Shown here: piece by piece, positions 46,730-54,738 of the stretch | Layout: each line of letters starts with the position of its first letter | Position numbering within the stretch: position 1 is the stretch's first letter | Assembly (NCBI RefSeq): GCF_018205975.1 | Contig: NZ_CP073577.1 | Location: 2,294,001-2,358,000 of the forward strand | DNA: 64,000 bases | Source of the DNA: Erythrobacter sp. JK5 | GTDB taxonomy: Bacteria; Pseudomonadota; Alphaproteobacteria; Sphingomonadales; Sphingomonadaceae | Reading direction: 5' to 3' | Made by a program: the position numbers and the translations under genes | The notes under the pieces: model-generated | Databases searched by the model: none | Told to the model about the DNA's origin: nothing | The model's input: the letters and a program-made list of their open reading frames with translations, nothing else

Positions 46730-47913
46730 CGCTTGAACGCCCCGAAGCCGTACCACATCACCCCTTCGGCGAGGCGTCCGGTGGTCTCCTGCCCCACGCC
46801 TTCGGCGCGGTCGCCCTTCGCCGCGTCGGCCACCGCCTGCGCGCCGTAAATGCCGATCGAAGGGACGACGAAGTCGAAAAAGTCCTCCGCGCCGAAACCC
46901 GCCCGCGTGCACAGCTCGCGCGGCACTTCGTCGCGATAGCCTTTGTAGTAAGGCTCGTTGTTATAGTAGCTGTCCCAGTCGAGATAGAACCCGTCGAACG
47001 CGCCCATCTGTTCGTTGGGCGGCAGCTCCATGTGGATCACCAGCCCGCCGGGTTTGAGCACGCGATACGCTTCCTCGAAGGCCTTGGCGCGCTGCTTTTT
47101 CGACAGTTCGTGCAGGAACATGCTCGACCACACCACGTCGAAGCTTTCGTCCTCGAAGGCGAGATCGTCGGCACACATCTGGCGGAAATGCACCTCCTGC
47201 CCCTGCATCTTCGCGCGCGCCGATCCATAGGCCAGCGGACCGGGTGCGGCGTCGATCGCGATCACTTCGGCATCGGGATAGGCCTGCTTCCACGGCAGCG
47301 TGTTGTGGCCGATCGTGCAGCCGGTATCGAGGATGCGCTGCGGCGCGAAATCAGGGAAGCGCTGCCTGACATACTGGCTCATCGACAGTCCGATATCGTC
47401 GAGATTTGCGCCCATCAGCCCCATCGAGAACACCGCAAGGCCCCGGTCGTAGACCGCGCCCGCCTCGAGGCTGTCCTCGCCGCGGGTGTAGCTGCCCGGC
47501 ATCAAGTGAACGTCGATCGCATGGACGTTCGTCGGCACTTCCAGCGCGGGATCGAGCGTCAGCGACCCCGGCGCGTCCGCCGCCTTCGCCGCTTCCCCGG
47601 CCAGCCGCTCCGCCTCACGCTCGACACTGTCGGCGACGCTCGCCCACACCATTTTCTGCGCCTGCACCCGCATTGCGGAATAGATGTTGAACGCCGGATC
47701 GCCGCGCAGTGCCTGATGCGCCTCGCGGCTGGTCTTCGGCTCATGCCCGTGCTCCTTGCGGAATGCGGGGGCGGCGCGGCGTTCGTAGGCAGAGCGCATG
47801 TCGCTGGCGAGATCGTTGAGGATCAGGCTGCGCATCCCCGACACGAAGCGCCCGCGCGCGATCTCGTCCGGCGTGGCATCGGGTTTCATCGGGTGCTGGA
47901 GTTCGACGGTCAT
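46726..47913 (-). CDS. SAM-dependent class I methyltransferase with long N-terminal domain
   Basis: Protein of 395 residues. The N-terminal 190 residues are helical (RGRFVSGMRSL, YERRAAPAFRKEHG) with IDVHLMPGSY, and the C-terminal class I domain has motif I ILDTGCTIGHN (about 192-202), EVIAIDAAPG and a later LKPGGLVIHMELP. It methylates an unknown acceptor, or binds SAM in another reaction. Similar to the methyltransferase at 62172 over the full length, including the unusual N-terminus. Its stop overlaps the start of the small helical partner, and its start overlaps the DUF1330 stop (ATGA). Confidence 0.85.
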   Translation of the reverse strand: MTVELQHPMKPDATPDEIARGRFVSGMRSLILNDLASDMRSAYERRAAPAFRKEHGHEPKTSREAHQALRGDPAFNIYSAMRVQAQKMVWASVADSVEREAERLAGEAAKAADAPGSLTLDPALEVPTNVHAIDVHLMPGSYTRGEDSLEAGAVYDRGLAVFSMGLMGANLDDIGLSMSQYVRQRFPDFAPQRILDTGCTIGHNTLPWKQAYPDAEVIAIDAAPGPLAYGSARAKMQGQEVHFRQMCADDLAFEDESFDVVWSSMFLHELSKKQRAKAFEEAYRVLKPGGLVIHMELPPNEQMGAFDGFYLDWDSYYNNEPYYKGYRDEVPRELCTRAGFGAEDFFDFVVPSIGIYGAQAVADAAKGDRAEGVGQETTGRLAEGVMWYGFGAFKR

Positions 47914-48419
47914 GGGCTGTCTCCTTCGGCGTCTGGTCCGACCACGGGCTTGTCGACCTGCGGAACCTCGGGGTCGGCGAAATCGGCGGTAAAGCGGTTG
48001 TCTCCCACGCGTCCTACCATATCCTCGCGCAGCGGCGCCTCGGCATAAATGGTAACGGTGTAATCGCCCGCTGCCGGGTTCTGGCGCAGCGGCAGGATCT
48101 TCTCCTGATAGACCCGGCTGTTCCAGAACGCGCGGGCATTTTCGATGCAGGGAAAGCGCACGGTGAGGTTGACGTAGTCGGGCGACACGTCGCCCTCGAA
48201 CACCTCGAGCGGGCGCGGCATGGTGACGTAATACCCGCCGAGCTTCTGGTAGATTTCGCTATCGGCGATGGCGCGACCATAGGCCAGCATCCGGTCGCGA
48301 TCGAGCGTGCGCCCCTCGACCACCATGTAGACCGGCGCGTCGCAGGTCGATGCAGGCGGCGGCGGCGCGGCCCCGGCGGGGACACCCTGCAACAGCAGCA
48401 CGAGGGCAGGCGAAATCAT
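47910..48419 (-). CDS. Exported DUF1330-like protein
   Basis: Protein of 169 residues with a short signal peptide (ISPALVLLLQGVPAGA, about residues 2-17) and a dimeric alpha/beta-barrel domain of the DUF1330 type (VYMVVEGRTLDRDRMLAYGRAI, then FPCIENARAFWNSRVYQE). Other DUF1330 proteins are small cytoplasmic monooxygenase-like or isomerase-like proteins; export is unusual. A second, non-exported DUF1330 protein lies at 60781. Starts and stops overlap neighbours by 4 bp on both sides. Confidence 0.75.
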   Translation of the reverse strand: MISPALVLLLQGVPAGAAPPPPASTCDAPVYMVVEGRTLDRDRMLAYGRAIADSEIYQKLGGYYVTMPRPLEVFEGDVSPDYVNLTVRFPCIENARAFWNSRVYQEKILPLRQNPAAGDYTVTIYAEAPLREDMVGRVGDNRFTADFADPEVPQVDKPVVGPDAEGDSP

Positions 48420-48877
48420 GGGCTTTCAATCCTCCATTCGTCGCACAGTGTGCGCTTCCACGGCTTGCCGCCCTTGAACCATTGCCAGGTGCGCGCGCGG
48501 CTCTGCCCGTCGGGGGCGATGTTGATCATCTCGACATAATAAGCACCGGGTTCATCGAGCCGGTCGAGCTTGAGCATCAGCGTGTCCTCGGCCGTTTCCC
48601 AGCCATAGCCGCGGAACCGGTCGGTCTCCCAGTAGAGGCGGCTGCCATCGAGCCTGCCGCCGAATTCGTAGGTGGCCTCGCGCCCGTCTTCCCAGCTGAG
48701 CCAGTTGTGCTGGACGTAATGCCACTCGCCGGTGTCGGGAAACTCGCAATGGGTCCTGACCTTGTGGGCGTCGATCGGCGAGCCGTCGGCGTCGCAATGG
48801 CGGTACCAGCCGTCCCACCATCCTTCGTGGCGCAACATCGCGGGCATCGCCGCTTCGAGTTCGGCACGGTTGCTCAC
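48416..48877 (-). CDS. Lipocalin-like protein (DUF3598-type), paralogue of 54231
   Basis: Protein of 153 residues, strand-rich with many Trp: RHEGWWDGWYRHCDADG, HYVQHNWLSWEDGREATYEF and RTWQWFKGGKPWKRT. It matches the gene at 54231 along its length (MP-x-L-x-RHEG-x-WDG, then RTW-x-W-x-x-x-G). The N-terminal WDG-x-Y-x and later strands resemble DUF3598 calycin-type domains, which could hold a hydrophobic ligand; this is tentative. GTG 48877 overlaps the aldehyde dehydrogenase stop by 4 bp. Confidence 0.65.
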   Translation of the reverse strand: MSNRAELEAAMPAMLRHEGWWDGWYRHCDADGSPIDAHKVRTHCEFPDTGEWHYVQHNWLSWEDGREATYEFGGRLDGSRLYWETDRFRGYGWETAEDTLMLKLDRLDEPGAYYVEMINIAPDGQSRARTWQWFKGGKPWKRTLCDEWRIESP

Positions 48878-50292
48878 CCGCCTTGCCCCTCGCGATAGGC
48901 GTCGATCGGCAACGGCTGGCCGGTCTGGCGGATCAGCGCCTGTTCGCGCAGGAACCGCAGCATGCCGGTATCGCCCATCCGGCTCGGACCAAGCCCGGAG
49001 GCCTTGCGCGACACATTCGCCGCATCGCCGACCATGCTGGTGAGCGCGCCGTCCTGAAGGCTGATCGCCCCGGCATCCAGCCGCGTGCCGATACTTGCCG
49101 CCTCTTCCAGCGAGCCCGCCAGCACCGCGGCGGACAGGCCGTAATCGGTGTCGTTCGCCTGCGCGATCGCCGCGTCGAGATCGTCGTAGATAGTCACAGG
49201 GATGACCGGGCCGAATGTCTCCTCGCGCATCACCGCCATGTCGGCGGTGACCTCGGCGAGCACGGTCGGGCGCAGATACTTCCCGCCACCGAGCGTTTCG
49301 ATCGTCCCGCCGGTCAGCACCCTCGCGCCTTTCGCTCGGGCATCGTCGATCTGCGCCTGCACCTTGTCGGCCTGGGCCGGGAAGATGAACGGGCCGAGAT
49401 GACCCTGCGCCGGATCGGGATAGGTGAGGTCTACACGCTCGGCCCCGGCCACCAGCGCGGCGAGGAACGGATCGGCGATTGCTCGCGCGACATAGACTCG
49501 CTCGATCGACTGGCACGCCTGCCCGGTCGCCACGATCGAAGAGCGCAGCGCCACGCCCGCCGCCCATGCAGGATCGGCGCTAGCGGTGACGATCATCGGG
49601 TCCTTGCCGCCGAGTTCGAGATTGGCCGGAATCAACCGGCGCGCGGCGGCTTCCGCCACCTTGCGTCCGGTTGCGGTCGAGCCGGTAAAGCAGACATAGT
49701 CGACCTCTTCGATGAGCGCCTGCCCGACCTCAGGCCCGCCCATGACATAGGCAAGCGGCAATTCGGGCACTTGCGCGATCACGTCGCGCATCGGCTCGAC
49801 AAAACGCGGGGTGACTTCGGACGGCTTCACCAGCGCCGCGCTGCCGGCCATCAGCGCCGGAACCGCGTCGATATGGCTGAGGATGACCGGGAAGTTCCAT
49901 GGACAGATCGCGCCGAACAAGGGGAAGGCGCTGTATTCGGTTACGATCTCGATCCCCGGCGTCGCCGAGGGCTTGGGACAGCGATCGAGCGCAGCGAACA
50001 GCTCAGGACCACGCGCCGCCCAGCGACGGATATTGCCGACGCAGCCCTGCACCTCGATCCACGAAACCGCACCGCGCCCGGTATCGACGGTGAGAGTTGC
50101 GGCAATCTGAGGGGCTGCGGCCTCGATCGCATCGGCGAAGCGGCTCAGCACCTTGGCGCGCCCAACAGGCCCCATCGCTTCCCATGCAGGTTGCGCTGCA
50201 CGCAAGCGCGCGGCTTCGGTGGCGATCTCGTCGCGGGTGGAACCAGAGAATTCGTAATCCTCTTCTCCCGTGCGCGGATTGCGGGCCTTCAC
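48874..50292 (-). CDS. NAD(P)-dependent aldehyde dehydrogenase
   Basis: Aldehyde dehydrogenase of 472 residues, oxidising an aldehyde to an acid. PWNFPV (131-136), FTGSTATG (202-209), catalytic Glu226 in LELGGKDP and catalytic Cys260 in TGQACQSIER are in place. GTG 50292 gives a GTGA overlap with the deacetylase stop; an upstream ATG is possible but would overlap further. It is in the minus operon with two deacetylase-fold proteins and an isochorismatase. The aldehyde substrate is unknown. Confidence 0.9.
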   Translation of the reverse strand: MKARNPRTGEEDYEFSGSTRDEIATEAARLRAAQPAWEAMGPVGRAKVLSRFADAIEAAAPQIAATLTVDTGRGAVSWIEVQGCVGNIRRWAARGPELFAALDRCPKPSATPGIEIVTEYSAFPLFGAICPWNFPVILSHIDAVPALMAGSAALVKPSEVTPRFVEPMRDVIAQVPELPLAYVMGGPEVGQALIEEVDYVCFTGSTATGRKVAEAAARRLIPANLELGGKDPMIVTASADPAWAAGVALRSSIVATGQACQSIERVYVARAIADPFLAALVAGAERVDLTYPDPAQGHLGPFIFPAQADKVQAQIDDARAKGARVLTGGTIETLGGGKYLRPTVLAEVTADMAVMREETFGPVIPVTIYDDLDAAIAQANDTDYGLSAAVLAGSLEEAASIGTRLDAGAISLQDGALTSMVGDAANVSRKASGLGPSRMGDTGMLRFLREQALIRQTGQPLPIDAYREGQGG

Positions 50293-51200
50293 TGCTGGCT
50301 CTCCCATGCGCTCACGATGTCTTCCCCTCGCGCAAACCATGCCTCCGCTCGCTGGGCGAGATCGGCGAGCAGGCATTCGAGCGCTCCGATGCGGTAGGGC
50401 AGGCCCATGATGTAGGGCGTCAGGTGGATCGGCAGCATCCGGCCCGACCCTTCGCGCGCCGCCTCGGCCACAAGCCACTCGAACGCGTCGCGCATGCTCT
50501 CGGCCCAGCTGTCGGCGCCTTTCTGCTGGACGGTGATGATCTGGCGGTCGCTCAGCTCATGATTGAGCGGCAGGTCGATCAGGCCGTTCTCGAAACGATA
50601 GGGCAGTTCATCGTTCACCCAGTCGCAGCAATAGCTCAGCCCCTCGTCCTTGAGGATGTCGAGCGTATGCCAGCTTTGCTGCCGCGCGATCGACAGCCAG
50701 CCCTTCGGCCGCGCGCCGGTTGCGCGTTCCAGTCGCCCCATCGCATCGCCGATCAGCGCGCGTTCGTCGGCTTCGGAGAGGGTGGAATCGATCGTGCCGT
50801 TCATGTCGGTCGAATAGGCGATGATTTCGTGCCCGCCCGCCTGCACCGCTGCGATCAGTTCGGGATAACGTTCCGCGACGGCAGCGTTGGCGGCGAAACT
50901 GGCTGTCACCCCGGCCCTTTCGAACGCCTCCAGCATCCGCCATGCGCCGACGCGGTTGCCGTAATCGCGCGCGGTGTAGTGGCGATAGTCGGGATAGGGC
51001 GTGACCATGTGGCCCGGTGCCTTGAACGGACCGCCGGGCGTGATCGGGAACCATTCGAGGCTGACGCACAGCCACACCGCGACCGAGCCGCCCGGCCATT
51101 CGACCGGCGGGCGGGTGTGCATGTTCGACCAGCGATAGAGTTCGTGATCGTAGCCCTCGCGGCGCTTCCGGTATTGGGTGTAGCTGTCGGGGAGAGTCAT
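50289..51200 (-). CDS. Polysaccharide-deacetylase-fold protein (PuuE/cyclic-imide-hydrolase-like)
   Basis: NodB-fold protein of 303 residues. SVAVWLCVSLEWFP begins the barrel, HEIIAYSTDMNGTIDSTLSEADERALIGDAMGRLERATG follows the HE-x-x-x-H/S region, then RPKGWLSIARQQSWHTLDIL and the C-terminal PIHLTPYIMG. The motif set (GHEI, EADERALI, RPKGWL) matches PuuE-type allantoinase and cyclic-imide-hydrolase relatives rather than true sugar deacetylases, so hydrolysis of a cyclic amide is likely. Overlaps the next gene's start and the previous stop by 4 bp. Confidence 0.82.
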   Translation of the reverse strand: MTLPDSYTQYRKRREGYDHELYRWSNMHTRPPVEWPGGSVAVWLCVSLEWFPITPGGPFKAPGHMVTPYPDYRHYTARDYGNRVGAWRMLEAFERAGVTASFAANAAVAERYPELIAAVQAGGHEIIAYSTDMNGTIDSTLSEADERALIGDAMGRLERATGARPKGWLSIARQQSWHTLDILKDEGLSYCCDWVNDELPYRFENGLIDLPLNHELSDRQIITVQQKGADSWAESMRDAFEWLVAEAAREGSGRMLPIHLTPYIMGLPYRIGALECLLADLAQRAEAWFARGEDIVSAWESQQ

Positions 51201-52090
51201 CGCTGCGCCCTCCCCACTTGGTCACGCCAGGCATCGACGATTTCGCCCGCGCGCGCGATCCATGCGCGGCCATCCTTGGCGATATGCTCCAGCGCTTCTT
51301 CGAACGGGCCGATCCGGTGCGGCTGGCCGATCAGGTAGGCGTGCAGCGGGATGCACATCACGGTGCCCGAACGCTCGCCCTCCTCGGCCAGCCTTTCGAA
51401 CTGCCGCACCAGCGTCTCGGCGTATTCGCGGCCCGACATGTTGTAGACGAAGAAGCCGTAATGGTCGTTGACCTCGAGGCTGTAGGGGATCGAGGCGAGC
51501 CGCCCCTTGGCGACGTTCACCTCCTGCACCTGGTCGTCGTGATAGAGGTCGCAGGTGTAATCGAGGCCGTATTCCGCCAGCAAGTCGAGCGTGCGCGGCG
51601 TATGCGTCAGCGCCGGGGCGAGCCAGCCGCGGATACGCTGGCCGGTCGCGTTCTCGACCGTCTTGATCGAGTCCTCGATGATCGCGCGTTCCTGCGCCTC
51701 GGTCATGTCGTAGGAATAGCGGGTGTTGTAGATGCCATGGCTGAAGAACTCCCAGTCGCGCGCGTTCGCGTCGGCGACGACTTCAGGATGGTGCTGGCAC
51801 AGCGCGACCGACAGGCTCACCGAACCGGGAAAGCCGTGTTTCGACATGACCTCGGCCATGCGCCAGTGGCTCACCCGGTTGGAGTGGTCGCGATGCGAAT
51901 AGCCGACGACGCTCGGTGCGGGATGCGGCCACGGGTTGCGCTTGGGATGGATCGGGGGGTCGATTTCGTAATATTCGAGGTTTGGCGCGACCCACACAGC
52001 GACCGATTTGCCGCCGGGCCATTCGATCTTGGGGCGTCCTTGGTACGGTTGGTAATCGTAAAGCCCGGGATCGGGCGCGCCTTCCTGCAT
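51197..52090 (-). CDS. Polysaccharide-deacetylase-fold protein (PuuE-like)
   Basis: NodB-fold protein of 297 residues, paralogous to the gene at 50289. Segments: SVAVWVAPNLEYYEIDPP, WEFFSHGIYNTRYSYDMTEAQERAIIEDSIKTVENATGQRIRGWL (as FFSHGIYNTR, EAQERAIIEDS and RIRGWLAPA), and CIPLHAYLIGQPHRIGP. The tandem pair may form one heteromeric enzyme or act on two related rings. ATG 52090 follows the isochorismatase stop by 3 bp. A third family member at 15960 is frameshifted. Confidence 0.83.
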   Translation of the reverse strand: MQEGAPDPGLYDYQPYQGRPKIEWPGGKSVAVWVAPNLEYYEIDPPIHPKRNPWPHPAPSVVGYSHRDHSNRVSHWRMAEVMSKHGFPGSVSLSVALCQHHPEVVADANARDWEFFSHGIYNTRYSYDMTEAQERAIIEDSIKTVENATGQRIRGWLAPALTHTPRTLDLLAEYGLDYTCDLYHDDQVQEVNVAKGRLASIPYSLEVNDHYGFFVYNMSGREYAETLVRQFERLAEEGERSGTVMCIPLHAYLIGQPHRIGPFEEALEHIAKDGRAWIARAGEIVDAWRDQVGRAQR

Positions 52091-52093
52091 GCT

Positions 52094-52777
52094 TCAGCGC
52101 GCCTCCAGCCAGTCGATCACCGCCTGAACCGGCTCGACATCGGCGTATTTCAGCTGAAGGTCGGTAAGGTTGGCGAAGTGATAGCTTTCGTGCTTGTCGG
52201 CGCAGGTTTCGATCGGAACGATCGTGCGATAGCCGTGGCTCAGCGCATCGACCGCCGTCGCGCGCACGCAGCCCGAGGTCGATCCGCCCGTCACCACGAC
52301 GGTGTCGACCCGGTGAAAGGTCAGGTAGCTCGCCAACGGCGTCTCGAAAAACACGCTCGGCGTCCGCTTGGTGAAGGTCAGATCGTCGGCGTCGATTGCG
52401 CAGCGCGGATCGAAGCGGTGACGCTCGCTGTCATACCTGATGTTCTGTAGCGAATCCTCGGTATCGGTGCGCGTGCCCCATACTCCGGCATCGCCCGCGT
52501 CATGCTTGTACGCGACCCGGCTCCAGATCACCGGCATGCCCTTTGCGCGCGCCAACCGACTGATCGTATTGATATATTCGATCTGGCGCGGATCGGTTTC
52601 ATAAGCGGTCTTGAACAAATCGGTGCGGGTATAGGCCTGCTGCACATCGACATTGACGATTGCCAGCTTTGCGCCAAAGCCGAACTTCTTGCGCGCCGGA
52701 TTGGCCATCACTTCGTCGAAGATCTGGCGCGCGGTCCTGCCATCCTCGACCATTTTCGTGCCGATCAGCTCCGCCAT
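52094..52777 (-). CDS. Isochorismatase-family amidohydrolase
   Basis: Cysteine hydrolase of 227 residues of the N-carbamoylsarcosine amidase/maleamate amidase/nicotinamidase family. The catalytic triad is complete: Asp44 (VNVDVQQAY), Lys137 (FTKRTPSVFF) and Cys170 (GGSTSGCVRAT). It would hydrolyse an amide or half-amide, as maleamate amidase does in nicotinate degradation. ATG 52777 is preferred for its GGGAG ribosome-binding site. First gene of the minus operon that runs to 45427, 66 bp from an operator. Confidence 0.9.
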   Translation of the reverse strand: MAELIGTKMVEDGRTARQIFDEVMANPARKKFGFGAKLAIVNVDVQQAYTRTDLFKTAYETDPRQIEYINTISRLARAKGMPVIWSRVAYKHDAGDAGVWGTRTDTEDSLQNIRYDSERHRFDPRCAIDADDLTFTKRTPSVFFETPLASYLTFHRVDTVVVTGGSTSGCVRATAVDALSHGYRTIVPIETCADKHESYHFANLTDLQLKYADVEPVQAVIDWLEAR

Positions 52778-52842
52778 CGATGCTCCCTTCGATTCCGCTT
52801 TGACAACGGACAATAGAGACGCGTAGAGGCTTGTCGAGCAAA

Positions 52843-52858
52843 ATTTGTCCGGACAACT
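52843..52858. promoter_or_regulatory. TTGTCCGGACAA operator, site 8
   Basis: ATTTGTCCGGACAACT includes the full twelve-mer core. It lies in the 83 bp divergent space between the isochorismatase start (52777) and the alpha/beta-hydrolase start (52861), almost touching the latter. It can therefore block both promoters with one copy. Confidence 0.82.
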
Positions 52859-52860
52859 TT

Positions 52861-54234
52861 GTGCACCCGATCACTCGCCATATCCTGACCATCCCGGCCC
52901 AAAATGGAAAGGGCTCGCGGAAGGTCCATTATCGCCGCTGCGGCAGCGGTCCGGCCCTGTTGATGGTGCACCAGAGCCCGCGCTCCTCGGCGGAATATGC
53001 CGCGCTGATGCAGCAATGGGGCGAGCATTTCACCTGCATCGCGCCCGATACGCCGGGCTTCGGCCAGTCCGATCCGCTGCCGGGCGAACCCGAGATCGCC
53101 GAATTCGCCGATGCGCTGTGCGAATTTCTCGACGCGTTGGGGGTCGGGCAGGTCCCGGCCTACGGCTTCCATTCGGGCGGGATCATCCTCGTCACCGCGC
53201 TCAAGCGCCAGCCGCACCGCTTCGCCTGCCTCGCGGTCGGCGGCTATGCGATATGGACCGAGGAGGAAATGCGCATCTTCGGCACCCGCTACCTCCCCGA
53301 GTTCCACCCCAGCGATTACGGCGAGCATCTCACCTGGCTGTGGAACCGGATGCTCGAACAGAGCTGGGTGTTCCCATGGTTCGATACCCGCGAAGACGCG
53401 CGGCTGTCGGTCGCCCATGCCGATGTGGCACGGGTGGCGCAGGCAGTCTCCGAAATGCTCGACGCGGGCAATGCCTACCGCGCGGGTTATGGCGCGGTGC
53501 TGCGCGCGCCGCGCGACATTCCGCCTGCCGATGCGCCCCCTGAAACAGGAAATTGGCCGCCGTGCCTCATCACCGCCTATGATGGCGACCCGCTGCAGGC
53601 GCATATCGACCGGCTGGGCCACATGCCTGCTGGCTGGCGCGCTGAGAAAGTGCGCTCGCCAGCCGATCATCAGGCGGCAAGCCTCGCTTTCCTGCAGGAC
53701 CATGTCGACGATGCGGCATGCCCAGAGCTTGCCGAGAATGCGGATGAAGGCTGGTTGTCGCTGGATGGAGGCCTCATCCATTGGAAGGGCACGAAGGGCG
53801 GAAGCCTCATCCTGCACGGTCCAGCCGAACAAATGTGCGAGCCGGGTGAAGGGGACATCGCCATCGACGTTCCCGGACACGGCCAGTCGGACGCTTTCGA
53901 TGACGCGAAAGCCGCTGTCGATTCCGCCGCCTCCGCGCTCGGTGCAAGCGATATCGTCTGGCCCTCCCCACCTGCGGGCGATCCCAACCACCTCTATCCC
54001 GACATGACGCCCGACCGGTTCGGCGAGTACCTCCAGCGCGCCTGGGCCGTCGCTCGCGCCGAGGCATTCTTCCAGCCGTGGTACGAAGCAAGCGCCGCCA
54101 ATGCGATCCCGCTCGATCCTGCCCGCCTCGACCCCGCCGCCCTCCACGCCCGCGCCCTCGCCCGGATCCGCGCCGGCGATGCCGCGCGGCGCTGGCACGA
54201 AACCCTTCTCAACCTCGACGGAGCCCCCCGATGA
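52861..54234 (+). CDS. Alpha/beta hydrolase with a second, degenerate hydrolase-like half
   Basis: Protein of about 457 residues. The first half is an alpha/beta hydrolase: LLMVHQSPRSS (oxyanion region), APDTPGFGQSDPL and GFHSGG with the probable nucleophilic Ser; the first Gly of GxSxG is Phe. The second half (from about residue 300) repeats LILHGPAE and IDVPGHGQSDAF like another core domain but has no nucleophile elbow. GTG 52861 is used; a TTG at 52831 would lengthen it and start inside the operator. First gene of the plus operon. It may hydrolyse a C-C, ester or amide bond. Confidence 0.78.
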   Translation: MHPITRHILTIPAQNGKGSRKVHYRRCGSGPALLMVHQSPRSSAEYAALMQQWGEHFTCIAPDTPGFGQSDPLPGEPEIAEFADALCEFLDALGVGQVPAYGFHSGGIILVTALKRQPHRFACLAVGGYAIWTEEEMRIFGTRYLPEFHPSDYGEHLTWLWNRMLEQSWVFPWFDTREDARLSVAHADVARVAQAVSEMLDAGNAYRAGYGAVLRAPRDIPPADAPPETGNWPPCLITAYDGDPLQAHIDRLGHMPAGWRAEKVRSPADHQAASLAFLQDHVDDAACPELAENADEGWLSLDGGLIHWKGTKGGSLILHGPAEQMCEPGEGDIAIDVPGHGQSDAFDDAKAAVDSAASALGASDIVWPSPPAGDPNHLYPDMTPDRFGEYLQRAWAVARAEAFFQPWYEASAANAIPLDPARLDPAALHARALARIRAGDAARRWHETLLNLDGAPR

Positions 54235-54731
54235 CGACGTTCGCCGAAGCCATGCCGCTGCTCGCTCGCCACGAAGGCGTGTGGGATGGCACCTATTCCT
54301 ATTTCAATGCCCAAAACGAGAAGATCGACGAGCATGCCAGCCGTTTGCTGTGCCGCATCACCGGCGACGACGACATTCCGTACCACCAGACCAATTACTA
54401 CACCTGGCCCGACGGCCGCACCGAGACGCGCGATTTCCCCGCGACCTATCGCGATGGGCGCATCTGGTGGGACAACGAGCTGATCCAGGGCTGGGCCGCC
54501 GAAGTCCCGCTCGACGAATACAACCGCACCATGATGCTGTATTGGCAGCGGACCGGCGATCCGTCGCTGTATCTCTATGAGCAGATCCAGATTTCGGACG
54601 ACGGGCAAAACCGCTGCCGCACGTGGCACTGGATCCGCAACGGGTTGCTGGAAACGCGCACCGCGATCCAGGAGACCTTCGTGACCAGGGACTGGCGGAG
54701 CGTCGACGAGGAGATGAAGGCGGAGGCCTGA
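54231..54731 (+). CDS. Lipocalin-like protein (DUF3598-type), paralogue of 48416
   Basis: Protein of 166 residues with the same pattern as the gene at 48416: MPLLARHEGVWDGTYSYF, TNYYTWPDGRTETRDFPA and RCRTWHWIRNGLLETR. Strand-rich and Trp-rich, probably a ligand-binding barrel of the calycin group; no catalytic residues are evident. ATG 54231 overlaps the hydrolase stop (ATGA). The two copies sit in opposite operons facing one operator. Confidence 0.65.
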   Translation: MTTFAEAMPLLARHEGVWDGTYSYFNAQNEKIDEHASRLLCRITGDDDIPYHQTNYYTWPDGRTETRDFPATYRDGRIWWDNELIQGWAAEVPLDEYNRTMMLYWQRTGDPSLYLYEQIQISDDGQNRCRTWHWIRNGLLETRTAIQETFVTRDWRSVDEEMKAEA

Positions 54732-54738
54732 CGCGACG

